From Dehalococcoidia bacterium (GTDB lineage: Bacteria; Chloroflexota; Dehalococcoidia; GIF9; AB-539-J10): a stretch of DNA of 18,228 nucleotides. Numbering within the stretch: the stretch's first letter is position 1; every line of letters begins with the position of its first letter. Both the position numbers and the translations under genes were made by a program. The notes below the pieces were generated by a model. The model was not told where the DNA came from, searched no databases, and was given only the letters and a program-made list of their open reading frames with translations. Location of the stretch: contig JAUVXS010000013.1 of NCBI GenBank assembly GCA_030603485.1, forward strand, positions 1-18,228, written 5' to 3'. This document shows, one piece after another, positions 7,525-13,789 of the stretch.

Positions 7525-7536
7525 CCAGAATTCTGG
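7525..7536. promoter_or_regulatory. 12-bp perfect palindrome at the predicted transcription start
   Basis: CCAGAATTCTGG is a perfect 12-bp palindrome at the start point expected from the -10 box at 7514-7519. It is a candidate operator, or a short stem at the very 5' end of the transcript. Confidence 0.35.
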
Positions 7537-7601
7537 AAAAACTGAACTTTTACTAGTACACTTAATTACTGGAGAACGCTCAATTTCTTCTACTGGCTAA
7601 T

Positions 7602-8165
7602 ATGGATTTAAGCGAAGAAAAGGAACTAGTCAGACAAGCACAAAAAGACCCTGATGCTTTTGCTGAGCTCTACGACCAGTATTATCCCAAAATCTTTGGC
7701 TATGTCCTGAGGCGGACTGCCAATCTTGAAGCTGCCCAGGATATTACTTCAGAGACATTTTTGAAGGCATTGAGGAAGCTCTGGCAATTTCGCTGGCGCA
7801 ATATCTCTTTTTCCTCGTGGCTGTATAAAATCGCCGCCAACGAGATTAGCCAGTATTTTAGGAAAGCCGAATATAAAAAATCCGTATCACTGGAAGAATT
7901 ACAGGAACAGGGTTTTGAACCCATATCACCCTATGACCCCGAAAGCGAACTAATAGAAGCGCAGGAAAAATTAAAACAATATCAGGATTTTCTGGAAATT
8001 CAGGGAAAAATCGTCCGGCTCCCCGCTAAATACCAGGAAGTCATTACTCTCAGATTTTTTGAGCAAAAACAGATTAAAGAAATCGCTGAAATCCTGGGGG
8101 AAAAAGAGGGAACAATAAAATCCTTGCTCCACCGGGCAGTGGAGAAACTAAGAGAAGCCGATTAA
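7602..8165 (+). CDS. ECF-type RNA polymerase sigma factor
   Basis: A 187-residue sigma factor of the extracytoplasmic-function group, which directs RNA polymerase to a dedicated regulon. Region 2 covers about 18-90: FAELYDQYYPKIFGYVLRR, then DITSETFLKAL for -10 recognition and core binding, then FSSWLYKIAANEI. Region 4 covers about 134-185, with RLPAKYQEVITLRFFEQ and the helix-turn-helix IKEIAEILGEKEGTIKSLLH that contacts the -35 element. There is no region 1.1 or 3, as expected for this group. The ATG at 7602 lacks a good ribosome-binding site, and no better in-frame start is seen. The next gene encodes a single-pass membrane protein, the normal position for an anti-sigma factor. The spacer between them carries two hairpins. 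The regulon probably includes the secreted proteins downstream. Confidence 0.93.
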   Translation: MDLSEEKELVRQAQKDPDAFAELYDQYYPKIFGYVLRRTANLEAAQDITSETFLKALRKLWQFRWRNISFSSWLYKIAANEISQYFRKAEYKKSVSLEELQEQGFEPISPYDPESELIEAQEKLKQYQDFLEIQGKIVRLPAKYQEVITLRFFEQKQIKEIAEILGEKEGTIKSLLHRAVEKLREAD

Positions 8166-8170
8166 ACTAT

Positions 8171-8260
8171 CCCACGAAAATCTTGCGATCTTCTTGGGGA
8201 CGCCATCAAATTAAAGTCAAATTTACTCAGGGGTCCCAAAAAGTCGCAAGACTTTTTGGG
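8171..8260 (+). ncRNA. Paired hairpins with complementary loops in the sigma / anti-sigma spacer
   Basis: Hairpin 1 (8171-8198) begins 6 bases after the sigma stop: a 12-bp stem with two mismatches and a TTGC loop. Hairpin 2 (8235-8260) is a perfect 11-bp stem with arm CCCAAAAAGTC and a GCAA (GNRA) tetraloop. TCTTGCGA in hairpin 1 (8181-8188) is the exact complement of TCGCAAGA in hairpin 2 (8244-8251), so the two can also pair with each other. No T-run follows hairpin 2, so a simple intrinsic terminator is less likely than an attenuator, a processing site or an mRNA-stabilising element. Confidence 0.5.
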
Positions 8261-8320
8261 TTAAATAATGCAACCTTTTTAGGCCTTCCGCATTACATTA
8301 TATAGACGGAGATAAAGTTT

Positions 8321-8923
8321 ATGAAACATGAGAAGTTAATCCAGAAACTGGAAAACCTGGAAACTCCGGAAATTGAACTTCCAGGTCATAAACAAGCATT
8401 AAAAATGACTTTGCTTGGCTCCGGGCACTTCAGGGAGAGGACTATCATGGATTGGGCAAAAATATTAGCCCCCGTCAGTGCTGCTGTGGTGTTAATAGCG
8501 GTTGTGGGATTTTTTAATGTAATTCAACCCCAATTGCATATAGCCCAGGCGAAGGGAATCGCCCTGAACGACCCTCAAGTTCAAGAATTGATAGAGGATT
8601 ACGAACTGGCGATTACAGAAGTTAAGCTACGGGATGGCGAGGCATTTGTTTTACTTGCTCCCGAACTTGAAGCTAATTCTGGACGGGGAATTTTTTCTGA
8701 ATCTGAACCTCTTGGACCTATCCCCGGAGAGGCAGGCAATACCTCTCCAGGGGAACTGGTTCCTGGATATATCCTCAAGGTTGACCTCCTGGAGAAAAAA
8801 GTGAGTGAGTTCGGGGAAATAGATGAGGTCATAGCTCTTAAGGATATGAACATTGAGGACATAGACTTCGCAAAGTTCGAATCATCAGAGGGTGCGGCTC
8901 CTGATGAGGCCGACCCGGAGTAG
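8321..8923 (+). CDS. Single-pass membrane protein, probable anti-sigma factor
   Basis: A 200-residue protein with a short cytoplasmic N-terminus (1-44), one transmembrane helix (about 45-66, WAKILAPVSAAVVLIAVVGF) and an outer domain of about 130 residues. The outer part has a predicted alpha/beta portion (QVQELIEDYELAITEVKLRD, then a strand at 107-113, and LVPGYILKVDLLEKKVSEFG) and a disordered acidic tail. Position directly after an ECF sigma gene, and this topology, point to an anti-sigma factor that holds the sigma at the membrane until an external signal arrives. It lacks the H-x3-C-x2-C zinc motif of ZAS-type anti-sigma domains, and the cytoplasmic segment is short, so the mode of sigma binding is not evident. 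GGAG is 9 bases ahead of the ATG. No name can be given from sequence. Confidence 0.7.
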   Translation: MKHEKLIQKLENLETPEIELPGHKQALKMTLLGSGHFRERTIMDWAKILAPVSAAVVLIAVVGFFNVIQPQLHIAQAKGIALNDPQVQELIEDYELAITEVKLRDGEAFVLLAPELEANSGRGIFSESEPLGPIPGEAGNTSPGELVPGYILKVDLLEKKVSEFGEIDEVIALKDMNIEDIDFAKFESSEGAAPDEADPE

Positions 8924-9059
8924 AGGAAAATGGGTGATAGCTTTCAGGGAATTAAATCGTTGGAAAGCTGGGGAGGGATTGAAGGGCTGCAACCCATCTC
9001 CGGCACAAAAGGTCGTCAGACAGCTCGGAAACTCTAAATATTTATCGGAGGTGAACTAG
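8924..9059. other. Spacer ahead of the propeller gene
   Basis: A 136-base region with some G-rich self-complementarity (for example GGGCTGCAACCC at 8983-8994 inside a weak outer stem) and a strong ribosome-binding site GGAGGTGA (9047-9054). No known riboswitch consensus was matched. Confidence 0.4.
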
Positions 9060-9125
9060 ATGAACAAGGGATTGATAACTGTATTAGTTTTGTTGCTGCT
9101 GCTGCCGCTGATAGCCTCTGTTCAG
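9033..9125 (+). repeat. Shared leader/signal-peptide cassette, copy 1
   Basis: The ribosome-binding-site region and first 22 codons of the propeller gene align without gaps to 11011-11103 at the start of the serpin gene. The peptides match at 15 of 22 positions. Similarity stops on both sides. Confidence 0.75.
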
Positions 9126-10958
9126 CAGGCGGTGGATAAGCCCGGGTCTCTGGAAATCAGCAGGTTCTCTTCTTATGAGGAATTGAAAAGATTTGTGAAG
9201 ACGAACACAAAAAATGCAGGAATGCATATCGAGCGTGGCGGAGTTTGGTTCAGCGAGGCCGAAGGCCTCGCCCCTTCCCCTGCCTTCTCTGACCAGGACT
9301 ACTCTGCCACCAACATTCAGGTTGCCGGGGTGGACGAGGCAGATATCATTAAGACCGACGGAGAGTATATCTACCTCGTTTCGGAGAACAAAATTATCAT
9401 CGTGAAGGCGTATCCACCTGAACAAGCTCAAGTCCTGTCTGAAATCGAGCTAGAGGGAATGGCGATGGGAATATTCATCAACGGAGATAGGCTGGTCGTG
9501 TTTGAGGGAGGAATGCCTTATTATGATACACCGCGCGTTCTAGAGGACGCTTACATACCTTACATATCGCCCGCGACATCTATCAAAGTATATGATATCT
9601 CAGATAGGGAAGACCCCCGGTTGCAGAGAGAGCTTTCTGCCGATGGTGGCTATGTGAGTTCAAGGATGATAGGCGATTATGTTTATGTGGTGATAAATGA
9701 GCCTGTGTATGAGCAAGACGGTGAACTGAACCTTCCAAGGATTTATTCTGGGGGCAATGAGACGGAAATACCCGCCACAGATATCTACTATTCCGATGTC
9801 TCTGACTACTATTATATGTATACAACTATTATAGCCATAAACACGCAGACCGATGACCAGGAACCGACACGTGAAACAATCCTGCTTGGAGCCAGTAGCA
9901 ACCTGTATGTCTCTCTGAATAACATATACCTGACCTTCCCCGTGTGGGGGACAGATGTGGGGGATTTTCAAAAAAGCTCTATACACCGGATTCATATAGA
10001 AGGTGACCAAATAGAGTATGTCGCCAGTGGCGAGGTCCCTGGCATGGTGCTGAATCAATTCTCTATGGACGAGTATGGAGGCCACTTCAGGGTGGCAACC
10101 ACAACCCGTGAGGGAACATCCCGGAACCACTTATACATTCTGAATATGTCCCTCAACATTACCGGCTCACTGGAGGACCTCGCTCCCGGGGAGACGATCT
10201 ATTCGGCCAGATTCATGGGTGAAAGAGGCTATCTGGTAACCTTCAAGCAGGTTGACCCACTATTCGTGATAGATTTGAAGAACCCTTATGACCCTGAAGT
10301 TCTCGGTTATCTGAAGGTAACTGGATACTCAGACTACCTCCATCCTTACGATGAGAACCATATTATAGGGATAGGTAAGGAGACAACGGACGCGGGGGAA
10401 TTTGCCTGGTATCAGGGAGTCAAGATATCGCTCTTCGAGGTCACCGATGTCAGCAACCCGCGGGAGATATCAAAGCTGGAAATAGGGGACAGGGGCACCG
10501 ATTCGCCGATCCTGTGGGACCACAAAGCATTCCTATTTGATAAGTCAAGAAACCTGCTGGTGATGCCTGTTTCGGTCGCGGAAATAGATGAGGCGGAGTA
10601 TCCTGAAGGAGTTCCCTCGTGGGCTTACGGCGAGACTGTCTGGCAGGGCGCTTACATATTCCATATATCCCCGGACGCAGGTCTCAGGCTTGAAGGTAGA
10701 ATCACCCATATTGAGAATCTCGCTGAACCGGAGCAAGAATACTACTACTTTTACTCTTCTTTCTCGGTGCAGAGGTCCCTTTACATAGGCGATGTTCTCT
10801 ACACTATCTCGAACGCTAAGATAAAGATGAACAGTCTGGAAAATCTGGATTACATCACTGAGGTGGAGCTTCCATTATCAACCTGGACACCTTCTGACTA
10901 CCTTCCCGATGAGCCCCAGGGCGACGAACCGTCTGGAAATTCTTCAACGTGGAAGTGA
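9060..10958 (+). CDS. Secreted beta-propeller protein (COG4880 / Beta_propel type)
   Basis: A 632-residue exported protein. Residues 1-22 form a signal peptide (MNKGLITVLVLLLLLPLIAS) with no lipobox Cys. After a variable stretch, VAGVDEADIIKTDGEYIYLV (88-107) is the hallmark entry segment of the secreted C-terminal propeller family distantly related to WD40. The rest continues as repeated four-strand units, such as IEYVASGEVPG, PLFVIDLKNPYDPEVLGYL and ISLFEVTDVSNPREISKLE, each with a D-x-x-(N/D)-P turn. The exact role is unknown in this family; extracellular binding or scaffolding is usual for propellers. A strong ribosome-binding site lies 5 bases before the ATG. Upstream are the sigma and presumed anti-sigma genes, and downstream, 79 bases on, a serpin gene with a homologous leader. 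Confidence 0.88.
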   Translation: MNKGLITVLVLLLLLPLIASVQQAVDKPGSLEISRFSSYEELKRFVKTNTKNAGMHIERGGVWFSEAEGLAPSPAFSDQDYSATNIQVAGVDEADIIKTDGEYIYLVSENKIIIVKAYPPEQAQVLSEIELEGMAMGIFINGDRLVVFEGGMPYYDTPRVLEDAYIPYISPATSIKVYDISDREDPRLQRELSADGGYVSSRMIGDYVYVVINEPVYEQDGELNLPRIYSGGNETEIPATDIYYSDVSDYYYMYTTIIAINTQTDDQEPTRETILLGASSNLYVSLNNIYLTFPVWGTDVGDFQKSSIHRIHIEGDQIEYVASGEVPGMVLNQFSMDEYGGHFRVATTTREGTSRNHLYILNMSLNITGSLEDLAPGETIYSARFMGERGYLVTFKQVDPLFVIDLKNPYDPEVLGYLKVTGYSDYLHPYDENHIIGIGKETTDAGEFAWYQGVKISLFEVTDVSNPREISKLEIGDRGTDSPILWDHKAFLFDKSRNLLVMPVSVAEIDEAEYPEGVPSWAYGETVWQGAYIFHISPDAGLRLEGRITHIENLAEPEQEYYYFYSSFSVQRSLYIGDVLYTISNAKIKMNSLENLDYITEVELPLSTWTPSDYLPDEPQGDEPSGNSSTWK

Positions 10959-11010
10959 AAGGTTTTCAAAATGGCCAGATTGGAACGGAAGAGCCAAATT
11001 AAACAAAGAG

Positions 11011-11103
11011 TCTGAATATTTATGGGAGGTGAATGAGGTGAATAAGAGATTGATAGCCGTATTAGTCATAGTGTTGCTGTTGCCGGTGATAACCTCTATT
11101 CAG
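11011..11103 (+). repeat. Shared leader/signal-peptide cassette, copy 2
   Basis: Partner of 9033-9125. It contains TATTTATGGGAGGTGAATGA-type leader sequence and codons 1-22 of the serpin gene. The alignment also fixes the serpin start at GTG 11038, the equivalent of the propeller ATG. Confidence 0.75.
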
Positions 11104-12360
11104 ATGGCTCAGCCCAGCCTAATACCTGTGGCTCAGCCCAGCCTGATACCTGCGGCAGCAGGCGAGGTGCTCAAATCAGATAAAGAGCGGATAACTTCAC
11201 AGGATGTTAGTTCGAGTGGGCAAGCATTACTGGTCGAAGGAAACAGCGCATTCGCCTTTGAGCTTTATCAGGCGCTTAAAGGGAAGGAGGGTAATCTCTT
11301 TTACTCTCCCCACAGCATCTCACTGGCGCTGGCGATGACATACGCCGGAGCGAGTGGCGAAACTGCTCAGCAGATGGCCGACACCCTTAAATTCTTGCTT
11401 GGACAGGATAGGCTGCACCCGGCATTCAACTGGCTTGATGCAGAACTTGCCAGAAGGGGTGAAGGTGCCGAAGGTAAGGACGGGGAAGGATTCAGGCTGA
11501 ACATTGTCAACGCCGTCTGGGGGCAGAAGGACTACAGCTTCCTTTCCACCTTCCTCGATGTCCTGGCCGAGAACTACGGTGCCGGGCTGAGAATACTGGA
11601 CTTCATAACGGAGACGGAAGTGTCCCGCCTTGCTATCAATGATTGGGTCAGTGACCAGACGGAAGGTCGTATCGAAGACCTTATCCCGCCAGGCGCGATT
11701 GATGCACTGACCTGCCTTGTGCTAACCAATGCTATCTACTTCAATGCTGCCTGGGAGTACCCTTTCAATGAGGACAGGACAGCAGACGGTCCGTTCTACC
11801 TTCTTGACGGCGGGCAGGTCACTGTGCCGATGATGAAGCAGACGGAGTCGTGTGGATACACCAAGGGGGAAGGATATCAGGCAGTTGAGCTGCGATATGA
11901 TGGCGGTGAACTCTCAATGGTTATCCTCCTGCCTGAAGCTGGCAATTTCCAGACTTTTGAAGAAGGACTTCAGGCTCAGCAGGTTGATACAATCATAAGC
12001 GGTCTGCAACCTGCTCAGGTCACCCTGACGATGCCCCAGTTTGAATTTGATTCAGAATTCAGCCTGAAGGATACCCTCGCCGAGATGGGCATGCCGGTTG
12101 CCTTCACCGGTGGTGCGGATTTCTCCGGAATGACTGGTAATCGTGAGCTGTCCATATCGGACGTTGTGCACAAGGCATTCGTTGCCGTGGATGAAGCTGG
12201 CACCGAGGCTGCTGCTGCCACCGCAGTGATTATGGAATTAACAGCAGTACCTGAACCTCCTGTGGAGGTCACCATAGACCGCCCCTTCATCTTCCTGATC
12301 CGCGACATTGAGACGGGTGCCATTCTCTTTGTCGGGCGCGTCATGAATCCCGGTGCGTAA
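11038..12360 (+). CDS. Secreted serpin (serine protease inhibitor family)
   Basis: A 440-residue serpin, a suicide inhibitor that traps target proteases by inserting its reactive loop into a beta-sheet. Residues 1-20 form a signal peptide, so it acts outside the membrane. Family landmarks: GNLFYSPHSISLALAMTYAG (85-104), LTNAIYFNAAWEYPF (229-243), the signature VVHKAFVAVDEAGTEAAAAT (376-395), and FIFLIRDIETGAILFVGRV (417-435) near the C-terminus. The hinge GTEAAAAT has the small residues required for loop insertion, so it is probably inhibitory. Counting from G388 as P15 puts the scissile bond near T402-A403, but loop-length differences make this uncertain. The start is the GTG at 11038, by alignment with the propeller leader and GGGAGG upstream; longer frames back to 10909 overlap the propeller gene. 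It is the last gene before a strong hairpin. Confidence 0.92.
   Translation: MNKRLIAVLVIVLLLPVITSIQMAQPSLIPVAQPSLIPAAAGEVLKSDKERITSQDVSSSGQALLVEGNSAFAFELYQALKGKEGNLFYSPHSISLALAMTYAGASGETAQQMADTLKFLLGQDRLHPAFNWLDAELARRGEGAEGKDGEGFRLNIVNAVWGQKDYSFLSTFLDVLAENYGAGLRILDFITETEVSRLAINDWVSDQTEGRIEDLIPPGAIDALTCLVLTNAIYFNAAWEYPFNEDRTADGPFYLLDGGQVTVPMMKQTESCGYTKGEGYQAVELRYDGGELSMVILLPEAGNFQTFEEGLQAQQVDTIISGLQPAQVTLTMPQFEFDSEFSLKDTLAEMGMPVAFTGGADFSGMTGNRELSISDVVHKAFVAVDEAGTEAAAATAVIMELTAVPEPPVEVTIDRPFIFLIRDIETGAILFVGRVMNPGA
11106..11153 (+). repeat. 24-bp tandem duplication in the serpin gene
   Basis: Two adjacent 24-bp units (11106-11129 and 11130-11153) differ at two bases and encode MAQPSLIP then VAQPSLIP just after the signal peptide. 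The duplication lengthens the linker ahead of the serpin fold. Confidence 0.85.
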
Positions 12361-12411
12361 GTAAATGCCGCCTGTATTATGTGGAAGCCAATTAGGCGTG
12401 ATTCGTAAAAC

Positions 12412-12454
12412 AGAAGGGCTGGATATCCCGACACCGGGAAAATCCAGCCCTTCT
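12412..12454 (+). terminator. Strong hairpin after the serpin gene, probable terminator
   Basis: A perfect 13-bp outer stem (AGAAGGGCTGGAT at 12412-12424, pairing with 12442-12454) and an inner 5-bp stem (TCCCG/CGGGA, loop ACAC). It lies 51 bases after the serpin stop. The following sequence is only moderately T-rich. It could serve both strands, as the minus-strand pseudogene ends nearby. Confidence 0.65.
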
Positions 12455-12483
12455 GAGTTCTGTTAAGCTGTGTTGGTGTAAGC

Positions 12484-12608
12484 CTAATTCCGGCCAATTC
12501 GGAACATTTTGGTACTGCACACAGCGCACATGCCCTGGGTTGCCGGCCTGCCATTTTTCATAGTTATGCTTTTGTGTCCTTCATTTCCTTCATGGAACTG
12601 TACTTCAT
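12484..12608 (-). pseudogene. DUF5679-family zinc-ribbon remnant, frameshifted
   Basis: On the minus strand, 12561 down to 12484 reads MKNGRPATQG followed by MCAVCSTKMFRIGRN and a stop. This closely resembles the C-terminal half of DUF5679 proteins (MKNGRPATQG then a C-x2-C knuckle then TKMFRIG), which are about 50 residues long. Upstream, in a different frame, 12593-12567 reads MKEMKDTKA and then a stop, which is the family's middle segment (usually KREMKDPKA followed by T-M-K). A single missing base would rejoin the two. The first C-x2-C of the family is not found; the region around 12608-12594 codes for Y-S-S instead. The intact family member is a small presumed zinc-binding protein of unknown function. 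I call this copy decayed. The family match is from memory. Confidence 0.6.
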
Positions 12609-12760
12609 ATATTATGCTTGCATTTGATTCTCATCTTTCGGGGATTACCTGAACCCCTCACCTGAGCTTCGTCGCTCCCTTCATCAGTCACCTCTGTGGA
12701 AGCCAGCAGGGCGTAATACAATCTTAATCCCCTTACGAAAGTAAGGTTACTTATAGGTGA

Positions 12761-12789
12761 TTGACAGGGAAGCCAACGGGTCTTAGACT
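12761..12789 (+). promoter_or_regulatory. Predicted promoter of the BldC-like gene
   Basis: Perfect -35 TTGACA (12761-12766), a 17-base spacer and a weak -10 TAGACT (12784-12789). A TATATT-like string lies slightly downstream at 12788-12793. Confidence 0.4.
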
Positions 12790-12819
12790 ATATTCAGTTA
12801 GTTTTAGGGGGTGTTGCAT

Positions 12820-13041
12820 ATGCCTGTAAAAATGAATGGTCGAGTCTATTATAGGACTGCTGAAGTCTGTGAGCTAGTTGGCATAGGTAAGAGCACTCTG
12901 TTCCGCTGGATCAGGCAAAACATCGTAAAAGATGCCGAATATAGAGACAGAAAAGGGTGGAGGCTGTTCGCGGAGAACGAACTATGCAATCTTAAGTTGG
13001 AGACTAACAAAATTCAGAGGAACCATGTGGTCGAAATATGA
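12820..13041 (+). CDS. Small MerR-type helix-turn-helix protein, BldC-like
   Basis: A 73-residue DNA-binding protein. Residues 12-32 (RTAEVCELVGIGKSTLFRWI) are a MerR-type winged helix-turn-helix, and RDRKGWRLFAENEL (42-55) forms the wing and next helix. It has no C-terminal dimerisation coiled coil or effector domain. In this it resembles BldC of actinomycetes, a MerR-like protein of similar size that binds DNA cooperatively as head-to-tail arrays. The best start is the ATG at 12820, 6-7 bases after AGGGGGTG; the GTG (12811) and TTG (12814) lie within the ribosome-binding site. It is followed, in the same direction, by two coiled-coil genes 183 and 748 bases later. Excision-type regulators share this fold, but no recombinase is nearby. 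Confidence 0.75.
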   Translation: MPVKMNGRVYYRTAEVCELVGIGKSTLFRWIRQNIVKDAEYRDRKGWRLFAENELCNLKLETNKIQRNHVVEI

Positions 13042-13224
13042 GAAATACTACCGATTTTAAGGTAAATTAGAAGAGGAGGATTTACATTCATTAACGAGAT
13101 TACGGAATTTTACAAGCCAGAGTGTCATACAGACATTTGAAGCTTACCACACTAGATATAGAAATCACTAGTGTTGTAAGAATGTTCAATGGCAGTACCG
13201 AAAACAAATTCAAGGAGGTTTATT

Positions 13225-13695
13225 ATGGCGACTACAATGACTGAAAACAAACAAGCCAAGAAGGTGGCAAGCGAAGATGTGAAACAAATAGGCAAGCTTC
13301 CCTCCGAGGTCCCCAAGGAGGATGCGGATCTTCTTGGTGAGTTAATGAACCATGCCCAGACCGCCTATGCGTCCTATCTGCAAGCTCAGAAAAAGGTAGC
13401 GGCAGCGTATCAGGAACGCCAGCGCCAAGGGGAGAAGTCCTATAAAGAAATTGAAGAGCACGCCGCTAAAATTTGTGCAGAAGCCATAGAGAAAACTACG
13501 CAAGCCCTGGAAAAAGCTGAACAAGAAGCCGAGATGGCGTATAAGAAAGCGAAAATGGATGCTAAGCAGGTTCACCAGGACAATGTGAATGAAGCATTGA
13601 GAGTACGACAGGAGACCATCGAGCAAGCCTGGGAAGAAATTAAAGGAAAATCAGAGAGAATTTGGAAGGTCTTTCAGGGTGAAATCGAGAGATAG
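13225..13695 (+). CDS. Soluble coiled-coil protein, unknown function
   Basis: A 156-residue protein rich in Ala, Glu, Lys and Gln. From about residue 32 to the end it is predicted to be one long helix or coiled coil (AYASYLQAQKKVAAAYQERQ, then EEHAAKICAEAIEKTTQALE, then VNEALRVRQETIEQAWEEIK). The N-terminal 30 residues are polar and probably disordered. There is no signal peptide, no membrane segment and a single Cys (C84). I recognise no family. AGGAGG (13213-13218) is 6 bases before the ATG at 13225, which I prefer to the longer frame from 13189. It lies between the BldC-like gene and a second coiled-coil protein, 94 bases upstream of the latter, so the two could interact or be cotranscribed. 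Confidence 0.75.
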   Translation: MATTMTENKQAKKVASEDVKQIGKLPSEVPKEDADLLGELMNHAQTAYASYLQAQKKVAAAYQERQRQGEKSYKEIEEHAAKICAEAIEKTTQALEKAEQEAEMAYKKAKMDAKQVHQDNVNEALRVRQETIEQAWEEIKGKSERIWKVFQGEIER

Positions 13696-13789
13696 AAATA
13701 CGACGGAATATCATGAAACTAAACGGGGCTGACGTGTTACATTGATACCCTTGTCGTTATTGAGCCCTATGAGAAAGGTGGATGATATT

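Larger units (their letters stand above)
12361..12819. other. Intergenic region with terminator, pseudogene and MerR-gene promoter
   Basis: A 459-base region. It contains the serpin hairpin, the DUF5679 remnant, two related 23-base segments (12380-12402 and 12695-12717, both starting TGTGGAAGCCA) and a small hairpin with a GAAA tetraloop (CCTTAC/GTAAGG, 12731-12746). The promoter of the BldC-like gene lies at its right end. Confidence 0.6.

Noticed and set aside
8924..9059. Possible riboswitch ahead of the propeller gene
   Set aside because: Some G-rich pairing is present, but I could not match the conserved bases of c-di-GMP, THF, cobalamin or SAM riboswitches.
10909..11037. N-terminal extension of the serpin frame
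   Set aside because: It would overlap the propeller gene by 50 bases, lacks a ribosome-binding site and would bury the signal peptide. GTG 11038 has both.
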